Part shown: piece after piece, positions 12,001-24,071 of the stretch
Numbering within the stretch: position 1 is the first letter of the stretch
Layout of the letters: every line of letters begins with the position of its first letter
Assembly (NCBI RefSeq): GCF_001625305.1
Contig: NW_017802379.1
Span: forward strand, 1,643,318 to 1,707,317
DNA: 64,000 nt
Direction: 5' to 3'
Origin: Branchiostoma belcheri
Taxonomy: Eukaryota > Chordata > Leptocardii > Amphioxiformes > Branchiostomatidae
Notes under the pieces: generated by a model
The model's input: the letters and a program-made list of their open reading frames with translations, nothing else
Databases searched by the model: none
What the model was told of the DNA's origin: nothing
Translations under genes and position numbers: made by a program

Positions 12001-15000
12001 GTTACACTTTGAACAATATGATATTTTGATGCTGTTATGTCGCGGCATTGTAAAAGATAAATTTAACCTTCAAATTTGGCCTTTTACAATTAGTCTTTTT
12101 ACAATTTTTCTTACAATTTGGCCTTACAGCAGCGTCACATTTTTTTGTAGGCCCTTTAATGATGTTATCAGATTTCTGAGCAGGCTATTCATGACTGAAC
12201 CCTTGTACGTATACCTAGTTCCTCAATTACCTGTCCTGATCATTGCAGGACAAGGACGTTAAGACAATTGAGGATGAAAATTTGCATAGTGTCTGACTAA
12301 CCAACCCCCAAACTTTTTGGCAATAAGACATTTCATACAACACACTCAGGCTATTATAATAATCATTATGTGATCAACTTTGCCTTACTGTCTATAGCTA
12401 GGTTCTGCCGGGTGAAACCCCCAAAGCTTGTTGTTCAACCTGTTTTTCTACTGTCTAATAGCATCTAGTTAGAATAAACCATGTCTGAATAGTCAATAGG
12501 TAAACATTTGATAAGCCAGATGAAATTTTTCTTATTAGATTGTACTTGTCTGTATTGGTAATTAAACATAAACATTAAACTTCCTGAAAATCGTTTGCCA
12601 TATAGGTAAGAAAAAAAGCACTTATTGCACTTATGAGTCCATACACCAACTCACGCATCGCACCCCTTTCAATGATATTAAGTGTAACACTCCCCTAAAA
12701 CGAGGTCCCCTAGGCTAATATTGTGTTAATTCACAAGACTGGATTCATACCCGTGGCAGCCATCTTGGTGTATCCTTACCAATACCATATGCATACCTTT
12801 ATCCATTGATAAACGACAAGAAGTCAGCTACCGTATTCTTCCTTTTGAATGGAAAGATTGTACCAGCTATGGCTCTAAGTCCTTTAGAACAAGTAGACAT
12901 CGAGGATGACAATGAAGACATTTTTGAACCGCTGTGTCTCCCAGGAAGGAGTGATTCAGAGAGAACCCCCCTCACCGGTCCCAACAATAAGCCCTACCTT
13001 GTATCAGGTAGACAGAGTTTCAGATTTTATGCTTTTAAGAATCTTGCCATAACATGCTTGACTCTTAATACTACTTAATACTGATGTTATGCTGAACAAC
13101 TGTTGCATTTCACATGTCCAATAGCCAGTGTAGGCCTATACAGTTGTTGCTTACCTTTGTGTACCTGTTTTATATTGCATTATACTCAATTGCAAGCTGT
13201 GAAACTCTTACGTAGGTAAGGATGAACAGGTGCAATATCATGGTCTCAATTATTTTATTTCAGGAGTTTAGAGTGATGTTGATAAGAAGACTACTACCGG
13301 TATATGTGATGGTTTAAGTGCACAATAATGGTCAATACTTTTCAAGTTGTTCAGTCTTGTTTCTATTTGTCTTCCTGCTGCAGACACCTTTACTGTGGAG
13401 GATGCTGTGGAAGCGATCGGCTTCGGGAGGTTCCAGATCAAGCTGTCTGTCCTCTCTGGATTGGCTTGGGTATGCAAAGATTTTTGAAAAGTTTTTTTTT
13501 TTTATGTAACTCAACACATCAACAGAATGTACTGAACCTGCTTGAAACCCAGATTTTTCATATCAATTTTTTATCATTATTGTCGTTATCTAATCAATTC
13601 CAACCTTGTTGTGATGGAAAATTTGAAGATTTTTGTCTCTGAGTCATCCCTTTCTGATTGTGTTACAATAGACTTGTTGTTTGTGTTTAGATGGCGGATG
13701 CGATGGAGATGATGATCCTCAGCATCCTGTCTCCCCAGCTCCTCTGTGAGTGGCAGCTCAGCAGCTGGGAGGAGGCTTTTATCACCACGGTAACGCCACG
13801 CCCCTTGTCTGAACAACCTCCCTCTCCACTGGTTGGCTATTATATCCAGAACTGTGCATATCTAGTTCCATGCCTTAATGGGCCATGGTTAGGATCAGGC
13901 ATGGTTCTGGATAGTCTAAATGCATATCCAAGGATGTAAATTTGTTTGAGGCAGTCAGTTCTGGATTCACATGGACTATGCAGAACTGTGCCTGAGCAAG
14001 GTTCTGGATAAAGCACGGTTCTTAAAACTGGATAAAATTCATTAAGCATTAATCTATTTTGGTTCCTCATCGATCACAATCTTTTACTTGATATTTTAGA
14101 TGATCTGGACCCTTTGTCTTCTTTGGAATACCATCAGCCATTGATGAAATCGTAACATGCAGGACAAGTTTATAAACATTGTAAGACACATCAGAATTAT
14201 TGCTGAATCCTTGCCCTTCTTTTCTACACCCAGATCGTATTTGTTGGCATGATGGTGAGTTCATCCATGTGGGGAAACATCTGTGACAGATATGGCCGCA
14301 GACTGGTAAGTTACTACTAAACATTTTTTTACACCATTTTGCATTGCAAGCTTTTCCACAGTTGGCTTTTGACAACTATAGATATTTTAGATGAATTGTA
14401 AAATTGTATGATATAATTTCATTAGCTAAATGCTGTTGTAATTCCGAGTGGAATAAAGCCGGATGCTTTGAAAGCATTGTACAATTGTTAGTCAAGAAAC
14501 AATACTAAAAGTCAAGAGACCTGTAAGTTAATAACATAACTCTATCTTCCCAACATAGAATATGATCTGTAATTAGATCCAGGCCTGTCTACATTGTATT
14601 CTTATCAAATTAAGACTGTGATGATCAAACTAAGATAGGGCTAGCTAGAAAGCATAAAAAGGTTAATGCAGGAAAAATTGGAGCTGTGCAGGTATAAATG
14701 TATTTCTGATGTCCCCCCCCCCTCCCCCAGGGTTTGTTCTTTTCGGCAGTGTGGATATTGTACTACGGTATCCTGAGTGCTTTCTCACCCACCTACATCT
14801 GGATAGTGCTGCTACGTGGGATTGTAGGGTTCGGCATCGGAGGCGTGCCACAGTCGTAAGTTTTTACTGTTCCTTTATTTCTGTTTTTTCCACATTAACA
14901 TTTTAAGAACTCATTTTAGCATGCAAAAAATATCTAACAGTCATAGTGCTTCATTTAGTTGGCTCAGTTTGGCTACAATATTGCTTTTCTACCACACTAT

Positions 15001-18000
15001 CAAATGAATTTTTAAATTGTACTTCTTTAGTAATGTCTGTCCCTGGTGCTGAAATATGGTCACTAACATAGTTGTTGTAGCACACAAAAATATCTAACAG
15101 TCATTATAGTGCTTCACTCATTTGGTTTAGTTGGGATACAATTGCTTTTCTACCACACTATCAAATGGCTGTTCAAATTGTATTTCATTGGCAATGTCTG
15201 TCCTTGGTGCTGAAATACAGTCACAACTAAATACAGTCACTAAGAACAGTTGTGACTGTGCAGTTGTTGTCCACAGTCCCCATTTTCATCTCCTCCCACA
15301 TTAGGCAATAATGGGTTGTCCCTCCACTGATGCCACAGTGCCCTATTGGTTGCTATAGAGATGACATTATAGGTCATCATGAGCCAGCAGGCATTACACT
15401 AATAACATAATCACCAGGGCCCATCCAGCTGTACACGTCTGTAGGCATGGAACATCAATTATTCATCATGAGATGTTCTGGACACAATGTTTTAAGGATT
15501 TTGCTGAAAAACTCGGTGGAAAGACACCAGTTGAAAGACATTGTTGTGTCCTTATAGGGACATGATGGTATGAAAGAAAAAAAATGATGAAAAGTATCAT
15601 AACAAGGCAATCAAAGAGAGACACAGAATTAGAGATGCCTTGTTCATGTAAACAATGCTTAACTACAGACTAAAAGGACTTTGAGGTCACGTATGCTGTG
15701 GGGAAGTGGAATATGCATAAAATTTGTGATAATAATGAATGTATGTCATTGAAGAAATTCACAATTTTTTTACAGAGTCACACTGTATGCTGAATTCTTA
15801 CCACGGAAACAGAGAGCACAATGTGTGGTCTTCCTCGAGGTGAAAATTTATCTTAATATAGTCTTATCTTAATACAATCTCTATAAGCATAAGTGTAAAA
15901 GAATAACATTGTTATAACAGAATAACAGAATAACAATACTGCATTAGCAGTCTTTGAATTCACTGTTTTTTTTTGTACCTGGAGAACTATGAAAATTTGC
16001 TTACATTGTATGACAATTACCGGTATATTCAAAATCCATCCAGTTGCTTGAGAAACTGTTTTCTAGTCTATCTCATTAGTACCTTTATGTCTAACCTTCA
16101 TCAATGTGTCTGTTACCAGATCTTCTGGGCCATCGGGACGTGTATAGAGGTTGTTCTGGCTCTGGTAGTCATGCCCACCCTCGGCTGGAGGTGGCTCCTC
16201 ATCTTCTCTGCAATACCCTGTGCCATATTTGCTGTGAGCTGCAAGGTAGGTCGACACATGACCTCTGGCCTCATGCCTCATGGCCAGTTGCCGTAGTCTA
16301 CGCTTCTCAGGAATATAGAAATGTTCAATCAAGTAAACTATTATAGACTCAATGCAATGCTTGTGTCTGTGTCCTCCTGCAGTGGTTGCCAGAAAGTGCT
16401 CGTTACCACGTGGCGTGTGGAGAATCAGAGAAGGCACAGAACACTCTGAAGAAGATCGCACTGGAGAACAACTCTCCCATGCCGCTGGGGAGACTGGTGC
16501 TACCAGAGGCTACGGTGAGACCTTTAACACAGTTAACAGTTCAATTCCCTATGTTCTGATACCACTATGTTCCAACATCCCTATGTTCTGACACCCCTAT
16601 GTTCTGACACCCTTATATTCAGACACACAAAATAACTTAGTTTCTAAATATTGTGACTGTCCTTTTTGTTCCAGGAGAAAAGAGGGCAGTTTAAGGATTT
16701 GTTCACTCCTCAGCTTAGACTAACAACTGTCCTGCTGTGGTTTATATGGTAAATTATGCTCTTTTACCTTTTTGAATATAGTAGGTTGAAATATTTATTG
16801 ACGAGGAAGTTATAAAAGAGGATACTTCATATTGAGTATCAATTGTACATAATTGTACAGCCTATGTTTTGTCATGTACCATTATATAATGTTGGTAGTC
16901 TATTAGTAAATAAACAGCTGTTCATTTATCGTAAATTACCTGATTTTAAGTTGAGAATTTCAAAACATTTTTCAGTCATTGCATGATGTGCTAACTTGAC
17001 AGGTTCTCCAATGCCTTCTCCTACTATGGGATAGTTTTGATGACGACAGAGTTGTTCCAGGCTCAAGACTCGGGAGATGAAAGCTTCTGCAGTAAGCTAT
17101 TTTTCTTTGTCTCTCATAACCAGTCAGCCCTTAACAGGTCAAGTAAGAGCAGTGTTAAACCGGACTGTAAGGTTTAATCCACTACTTTTTTTTGTTTTTG
17201 TTTTCGAAACATGCAATCACAAGACGTGGTGACGGCACACTCAAGTTTTTTCAACTTATAGTAATGCCGCCACCAACACAGGGACATTTACACCTGAGCG
17301 AAGTGAGGAAAGTCGTGTAAAGTGCCTTTCCCAAGGGCACAAGATCGGTGGCATGTCAGGACTTGAACCCGGGGCCTCTGGTTCCGAGTCGAGAACGCTG
17401 CCGCTATGCCACACGACCCCACTACTTTGTTTGCTAAGTGGCAGGATCTTTAACGTGCTTAAGGTGTGGCTGTCCTCCACTTTGAGTTGAGGAAGGAAAT
17501 AGGTGTAAATGCCTATCTGTGGCCTAGGCTATATAGAGAGATTTAAACCCAGAACCTTTAGATTCGAAGTCAACAGGTCTTAGACCACCTAGACACCATG
17601 TCTGCCTGTTTCTTTTGTATCAGATCATCCTGTAGCAGATTCTTAACTTTGAATTTTGTCAACGGAACCCCTTTACCGGTAGCACAATGTTTGAATGAAT
17701 GAATCTCTTATTTCAGGATTATAGTGTACAACATGTACATGTACATACGACAAGGAACATTGACAGTTAACTACACATAAAGCAATCTATATACATTTAA
17801 AAAAAAAAGAGTTTCTGAACTGACAATTGGATTTTAAGTTTTTTTTACAATCCCATTCATTTGTTTTGGTCGTTTGTGCCATTTGCTCAACTTTTTTCAA
17901 TCAATTTCTTCAGGTGCGAGCCAAGAAGGCCACGAAGTGTTTAAGTGTTACGCAGGCTGCAAGTATCTAAATACAAAAGACTACACAGACCTGCTGTGGA

Positions 18001-19725
18001 CAACAGTAGCTGAGTTTCCAGGTAAGAGACTGTGGTTTGCGATGTAATTTATAGGGACTACCTGGCCAATGTGACCTAACTTTTTAGTGGTCCCTTAGAT
18101 ATTCAGTGAGTTTTTCCCACTGACACAAGCAACAATTGACGTTTATTTTTCTTTCCTTTTGCAGGACTTTTAGTGACCATGCTGATTATAGAGTGGTTAG
18201 GAAGGAAGCGCACCATGGCTTTGCAGTTTGTGATGTTTGCCTTCTTCACATTTCTTCTCCTGACCTGTGGAGGAAGGTAAGTATAAGGCCACACCAATAT
18301 TTTAAGTCCTTAGCCTTCTGACATTTCGAGGTGAAAAGTTAGCAAGCGGACATCAGGAAAAGCAAGACAATTACAGTTACCTCAGTACCAGGCCTTCAGA
18401 AGCGGCTGAAAAGAGTATAAATTGGCCAGATAGACAGATAGGCATGCAGGGCAGTTGGTCTACTAGAGGACTACAGTTTGCCACTGTGGACTACAGTTTG
18501 CCACTTTGGAGTACAGTTTGTCACTTTGGGCAAACTGTACTCCTTTATCCACTGGCATATTATCTGTCTACATGTATTTGGCTGATTCGTCCTCTTTCCA
18601 GCTGCTTCTGAAGCCTGGATATAATGTACGGTAATATTAATGTTTTTCATGATTTTTTTCCTTACCCAGAACTTGGTTGACCATCTTCATCTTCATTGCG
18701 AGAGCCTTTATTTCTGGAGCATTCCAGGCTTCTTATGTCTACACACCAGAGGTAAGTGAAAGTATATTAAATTAGCTTGAATAACAGTTACTGTCCTTCG
18801 GTGTCTTTAAACTGCTATTTCCTAATATATTTTCTGCATTTTGAGGGGCAAACTTTAATGATAGACTAAGCCTAGTTCAATGAAATCTCTTTCCATATCG
18901 TTACACACCAATTTTTGTCCTTCAAAGATGACGGATTGGGCAAGATTTTGATGGTTAAGATTCTGTCAAACGATGGCAAGATTGACACTGGCTAAAATGA
19001 TGCATCTATGTTTCTAAAATGTTGCTGCTTGTTTCCAGATCTACCCGACAACAACAAGAGCCCTGGGGCTGGGAACCTGCAGTGGAGTGGCTCGACTGGG
19101 AGCACTCATCACACCGTTTGTCGCACAGGTTTGTGTCTGTCTCAGAATTACTGGAAATTACTGCTTTGTTTCTGTCTCAAAATTACTGCAAATGCAGAAT
19201 CTTTTGCGGCACTTTTTGCCATGATCTGTTACCAGGAAATCACAAGTTGAAAAGACAATGAACATCTGTTTTGTCAATTGTACTGTACCAGACTTGTTTC
19301 ATCGGTGGACTTAAACATCCTCCTTTTTGCCTCCTTGTCTGCAAAGAAATTCCACCGTCTAAGTAAATGTATACTGTAGCTGTTTTGGAGGTTTTGTCTG
19401 TCTGCTTGCGTGTGTTTCCATAGTTATTTGAATACAGGAAGTAAGGAGTGAAAGTGGTGTAACTGCAGAGACAAAAAGACTGAATTTTAATTCCAGTTCG
19501 ATGATAATTCCAGTTCAATTGCATTCAGCATTGTTTGTAAAAAGAATTTAACAATTCTCCTCCAACAAACCACAGGTGATGCTGAAATCCTCCATATACG
19601 TGACTGTATCAGTGTACGGGACCATCTGTCTACTGGCTGCTGTTGCCTCCATGCTGCTCCCCATAGAGACCAAGGGACGGAGCATGCAAGAGACTGGACA
19701 GACCACACAACCACAACCTCGGTGA
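9060..19725 (+). CDS. SVOP: Synaptic vesicle 2-related protein (SVOP), MFS transporter
   Basis: A 12-TM major facilitator protein; vertebrate SVOP is a synaptic-vesicle protein whose substrate is not firmly known. Sixteen exons are phase-consistent: 9060-9234, 12867-13007, 13384-13469, 13691-13789, 14234-14305, 14731-14855, 15776-15839, 16120-16245, 16383-16514, 16675-16748, 17003-17091, 17914-18021, 18165-18276, 18670-18751, 19039-19128, 19576-19725. They total 1,725 nt, 574 residues (human SVOP about 548). Diagnostic stretches are [19 protein letters not shown] before TM1, [12 protein letters not shown] (the MFS loop 2-3 motif), [25 protein letters not shown] after TM6, [12 protein letters not shown], and [20 protein letters not shown]. 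The acidic cytosolic N-terminus precedes TM1. An alternative first exon at 11764-11872 also fits. The family call is very firm; the N-terminal exons are less certain. Confidence 0.93.
9516..9523. promoter_or_regulatory. Palindromic CRE-like site in SVOP intron 1
   Basis: A perfect TGACGTCA about 280 bp downstream of the first SVOP coding exon. CREB/ATF binding is the known motif meaning; activity here is unknown. Confidence 0.25.
11764..11872 (+). CDS. SVOP: Alternative first coding exon of SVOP
   Basis: Tandem ATGs at 11764 and 11767 open a frame beginning [20 protein letters not shown] and ending GCAG|gtacat in phase 1, the phase needed by the acceptor at 12867. Used in place of exon 9060-9234 it gives a 552-residue protein with a different cytosolic N-terminus. 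It is hydrophilic and charged like the other N-terminus. No in-frame acceptor lies just upstream, so it reads as a first exon with its own promoter. Read from sequence; use is unproven. Confidence 0.5.
13862..13947 (+). repeat. Dispersed repeat, copy 1 (SVOP intron)
   Basis: The stretch from ccatgcctta through aggatcaggcatggttctgg, atagtct and on to gtaaatttg is closely similar to 28477-28546 in an oligopeptidase intron. Related fragments recur just downstream (13985-14025). It has no open frame and is probably a short interspersed or non-autonomous element. Confidence 0.6.
14919..15236 (+). repeat. Tandem duplication, 160-bp period, in SVOP intron
   Basis: Landmarks recur 160 bp apart: tatctaacag at 14931 and 15091, then ttgcttttctaccacactat, then aatgtctgtcc and tggtgctgaaata. 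The units differ by point changes and small indels. Intronic, without splice or coding signals. Confidence 0.8.
16548..16625 (+). repeat. Short minisatellite in SVOP intron
   Basis: Four to five imperfect copies of a 17-nt unit close to ccctatgttctgacacc. Confidence 0.75.
17256..17420 (-). mobile_element. tRNA-derived SINE, family member
   Basis: Read on the minus strand it has a box-A-like TGGCATAGCGGCAG, a box-B GGTTCAAGTCC, and a tail with cccttgggaaaggcacttta and cctcacttcg. The same tail recurs at 17475-17600, 30235-30345, 48532-48660 and 62425-62560, so this is a dispersed family and not a tRNA gene. Confidence 0.65.
17475..17600 (-). mobile_element. tRNA-derived SINE, degraded copy
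   Basis: On the minus strand it shows a degenerate box-B (gggtttaaatctc) preceded by gaatctaaaggttct and a tail ending cacctatttccttcctc. It is adjacent to the better copy at 17256 and has the same orientation. Confidence 0.5.
18285..18306 (+). repeat. Solo end of the AGGCCACACCAAT inverted-repeat family
   Basis: aaggccacaccaatattttaag sits eight bases downstream of an SVOP 5' splice site and resembles the termini of the full element at 19973-20342. Confidence 0.4.
18387..18620. mobile_element. MITE copy 1 (ACCAGGCTTC family)
   Basis: The left end (accaggccttcagaagcggc ... attggccagatagacag) and the right end (ctgtctacatgtatttggct ... gcttctgaagcctgg) are inverted relatives over about 55 bp. 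The interior has repeats of ctacagtttgccac. The same family, with its ends, occurs at 25310-25515. Confidence 0.7.
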
Positions 19726-22483
19726 AACTGCATGCCAGAGGATAGACCTACAGATGAAGTGTATATATTCTGGAGCTGTTTTTTTTTGTTGTTGCTTATT
19801 TATTGCTCGGGAGCTGTGTATTTTGGATCCTTAGCGTTCGAACTCACAAGTTGGCATCATCATGAACTCAACGTTTAGGATCATGTTAGGTGCACAGTAG
19901 GGCTGCGTCCAAAATACCTGAACATTAATGTACAGGTACTGTACCTGAATAGGCTTACATGTACACTGGCTTAGGCCACACCAATTTAATTTCTTGGTTA
20001 ACGGATTTTTAAAGAAAAATAATGGAGCGAGCGGGCGAAAAAATAATAAAAATAAAAACAGCCCTAGGCATCCTATTATGGCCCAAAATGGTACGATAGG
20101 AGCCATGAAGTCAACATACCAGGCTGGTTCAAAATTTAAGCAATGAATTTTGAACTTCGAATGATACCACTGCATTGAAAGATAGAATAACTTTAACTAC
20201 TAGGATGAAAAGGACTGTTTTCAACTGTTCAGGGCAAAATATGAGCATTTTGCAGTTGATTCTGAATTTTTATTTTTATTTGCAAATCAGAAAAAAATGA
20301 AGCGGCGAATCCGTTAACCAAGAAATTAAAATGGTGTGGCCTTATCTGACTTGTTTTGTTACTTGTCTAGATATGTGATATTACTACCAAAAAGATTAAT
20401 TTAGCACGAAAAAAAAAGAGGAGAGCATTGTAGTATTTGTATTGAAATCAGCACCGTCTTTGAATTGAGATCCTCTCAAGTTGAAATCGTGGGTTCTCTA
20501 TGTAGGGTACTAGGATTATTTAGGATTACTATTCTGTTAAAGATTATGTATGTTACTTCTTCATTAAATTGTTCTGGCACAGGTATGCAGCCCTAGTGCA
20601 CTGTTAGCACACATTGTCAAATGCTGTTAACTCTGACACATAGACAAAGAATCATGACCTTTGTGCAAACACTAAATTTACTCTTGACATGACATTCTTA
20701 TAATATATACTTGATTTGTTGCACATGGATAACCGTGTACAAATGGATGAATTGGTTTATCATCAAAAAAATGTTGTGCTAAGCTTATCTTGGCTTGGCT
20801 TACCAAATCATAGGGAAAGTACTTGGTATTTTACTCATACCCACGTATTTAAACATTGGGGTGAGGGGACAGGGAATTTCTGAAAGTCCATTGCACATGT
20901 ATACGTACAAACCCATCTATATTTCGTGGTGTAACTAAATGTATCGTGCAGAGAAAAACACAGTTCAATAGGGTTACTCAATGTTTACTTGTAATGTAAG
21001 GCTTAAAATGTATATTTTAGGCCATTCTACCTCTTGATTTTGTTGTTAAGCCATTGAATAGACTATCTGAAATGATGTACCTATTCTAAAGAAAAATATG
21101 ATAACTTATGAAATGTCAAAATGTGTAATATAAGAAGAACCAGGAAAAATACAGTTGTGACTGTGATATTATGTATATAAAAGTCATGTGCTAATGTTTG
21201 TATATGTTGAGAGGTAATTTTGTCAATGATACTTGAGAAGACTAAACATGACAAATTACAAACTAGCTACACGGTATCTGTATAGTCATGGGAAGAAGAA
21301 GAGAAAAAGATATTTTAGATATGTAGTAATGAAGTGGTGGAATGAGGGTTTACAAAGTGAGAAATTGATGGATACTGTTAAATGTGAAATTGTACTGTAC
21401 AACTGTGAAGTTTATCTGATCATTATGGAAGAACAAAATGTGGCAAACTTGTGCACAATCAAGCAGAAAGTGACGTACTTCAGTTTTGATTACAATACAA
21501 GTGGCTTTGAAGAATCTTAATAGTCTGTACATGTCATGAATGCCATGTTTCTTCATGTCTTACACAGTTTAACACTGAAATAAGAAACATTCACAAAGAA
21601 TTCACTGATGTTATTTTATATGCATATTCTATAATTATATTATGCATTTTCCCATGATCAATATAGCATTGATACTGAAGACAGAATATGAGATAACCTG
21701 TGGTACTATCTACTTCCTCCCTTCTATATGGTTATACCATTTTGACCCTCAATTCAACTTTCTTGTCAGTCTGTGGTTACACCGTTCCCCCTTCACTCTC
21801 CGTCATGCTACTGTATTCAAATAACCATAGATACATAAGCAAATATACACAAAACCTCTATAAACTACAACTGCAACTACAAGTAATGTTACATATGAAT
21901 GCTGCACATCATACTACGGTATTTAATATTATTGCTTTTCATGATCATGAGGTATCATACGTGATAATGCATTGATTGTCAACAATTAAGCTATAGAGAA
22001 CTCTTTAAACAGTGGGTTATTAGACAGCATGCAGATTTCGCAGTGTTGCTAATGTGGGACTCAAAATTTTACAGTACTGTGTACCGTTCCATCCTTTGGC
22101 AGTATACATGGTTTGAAAATGACTATGACTTGCCAGCAGAAAACTTTTAGATTATACAAATAGTGGCTAGCTTGGCAGTCGGAATCCCACAGATGCATTG
22201 TACTTGACACAGTCTGACAGATGTGGTTGAGTCCTTTGGACTCAAATTGGAGCATGCCTGCAGACGCATTGTGCCTGCACAAAACCCAGATTTTTCATGG
22301 TTTTCCTTGGATAGTTGGTCCACATGGAATCATAATTTTGCCCATTGATATCTTTTCTGTCACAACATACAATCTTAAACCAATGTTCTGCCAAAGTGCT
22401 ATGCACAACACATTACGGGTTTGGTACAGGGGCAGTATGTATAAGTTCTGCCGAAGTGCTTTCCTTAGACTACTTTGGTTGAT
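19726..22483. other. SVOP 3' flank / convergent intergenic region
   Basis: This contains the presumed SVOP 3' UTR and the spacer to the minus-strand TMEM35-like gene. The inverted-repeat element at 19973-20342 carries the first AATAAA after the SVOP stop (20045-20050). The rest is AT-rich without recognisable exons. Confidence 0.5.
19973..20342. mobile_element. MITE with 35-bp terminal inverted repeats
   Basis: The 35 bases 19973-20007 (aggccacaccaatttaattt...) match the reverse complement of 20308-20342 at 34 of 35 positions. The element is 370 bp without coding capacity. Related solo ends lie at 18285-18306 and 32628-32655. Confidence 0.85.
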
Positions 22484-23563
22484 TTACTGGGCCTTCTCCT
22501 TGGGAAGCTCCCCCTGGCGCCTGAGGAAGTAAATGCACCCCAGGATCGCTCCAAGCACCAGCGGCACAACAAAGGGCTCTCCCAGGACAAAGTGAGTGTA
22601 GGTTGCTCCACACATGATGACAAACAGGATTCCGTTGCAGACGGTTTTCAGCTCGGAGGGAAAGAGGATGATTCCGGGGCCAGAAATGAGCTCCAGGCTC
22701 CCAACAACCTGGCGGTAGAGCACGGGAGGAGGGCGGAATCCTGTGATGTCGGCCAGCGGGAAGATTGGAGAATATGTAGCAAATTTGCTGACCTGTTGGG
22801 AATAAACAAATATAATCATTAAAATAAAACTTGAATATTATTGTATTAGAAAAATTAAACAACCTGCAATTTTGCAGACTAAAGAAATCAGGCTAGGGGT
22901 CCAAAAGTGTTTAGAATTTTGGTGTTTACTACATACTGTACTTGCTAATTTTGCATGTACATGTATTTTCCAAATTGCATGTAAAATGTTTGCCGACATG
23001 CATTCCTGTGTTTATCATATGGGTTTAGATCCAGATTTGCAAAAAGTATTTCCCAAATGCAGCAGAACAAAATTTTGACATTCTGCAATATTGCAGATCA
23101 CTGAAAAATATGTCTCTAATTGCATTATGTAATATAGAATGTTCATAAATAATCAATTTCTAGTCTTTATTACATTTTCAAAATACCTGAAGTCATTCTT
23201 CTATTCATAATAATAGTACACTGAACAATATCTTTACTTCAAGTATTTCTTGTATACAAAACTCCACATAAGTGTACGTAACGTTACATATACATGTAAT
23301 ACATGTATTCCCAATAGTATTAGCAAAAACTTGACCAACAGGTTTATTATGGGTGGGAGGGGCGTTCCAAAATGCAGACAATTCAAAAGTCTATGGCAGG
23401 AATTTGGACAGTTTAGAACTTAGTGACGAGTTTTATAACTCACCATTTCCTGATGAAATTCTGGATTCACTGCCGGGAAAAGCTTGACGGAGCCGGAAAA
23501 GGCGAAAACAAGACCCACAAGCACCGAGAGAACGGTTGCAATTATCCCGCCAACAGACGCCAT
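22484..23563 (-). CDS. TMEM35-like four-TM protein (DoxX-like fold)
   Basis: Two exons, 23563-23444 (40 codons, phase 0) and 22792-22484, encode 142 residues. ATG at 23563 starts MASVGGIIATVLSVLVGL, a first TM helix with FSGSVKLFP, as in TMEM35A/B. Later helices lie at about residues 67-83 (LYRQVVGSLELISGPGIILF), 89-110 and 115-133, and a short charged tail ends KEKAQ. VLYRQVVGSLELISG matches the conserved second-helix region of TMEM35. In vertebrates TMEM35A (NACHO) assists nicotinic receptor assembly in the ER; the role of TMEM35B is less clear. I cannot assign this one to A or B. It is head to head with the MIF-like gene. Length agrees with the family (about 150-167). Confidence 0.82.
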
Positions 23564-24071
23564 GATGCTGTTCAGGGTTGAGTGACCCCTGACAAATGAC
23601 ACCTAGCGATAGTTGACTAAAGTGCAAGTATTGTATTTTAATCCAGAACCATCCCTATTTCAAACGCTTCAAGTATAAATAATGAGTTATACTATTAGCT
23701 GACGCATCCGACCGTTCTAATTGTGACAATTCAAAGTAATCATAATTAGCCTACTTTCTACTGAATAGCCAGTCTGTCAGAAAAGAAATCGTAGGCGATT
23801 AGAGCATGCGTAATTGTGCGGAATAAAAACAGGTTTTCGAACGGACATCTTCAGGACGCAAGACCGGCGGGAGAGACTACACGTAGTTGTTTCATTCCCC
23901 CAAAACTTGGCTTTTTCGTTAAAATCGACATTTGTTTTGCAATATCTTGCTTCAAAATTCCGACACAACGTCATCAAAAGACAACTCTATTCCACAGAGA
24001 TTGCACTAGTCTAAGAAAAGTACCAAAACTTCAATAGCTCTGGTCGACCCGATTTCTTGGGCATTCTGAAA
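23564..24071. promoter_or_regulatory. Shared divergent promoter region
   Basis: Only 508 bp separate the start codon of the minus-strand TMEM35-like gene (23563) from that of the plus-strand MIF-like gene (24072). Both promoters and both 5' UTRs must fit here or overlap. No TATA box was recognised. Confidence 0.55.

Noticed and set aside
17256-17420. A functional tRNA gene
   Set aside because: Box A and B are present but no acceptor stem closes and the unit continues into a SINE tail repeated elsewhere.
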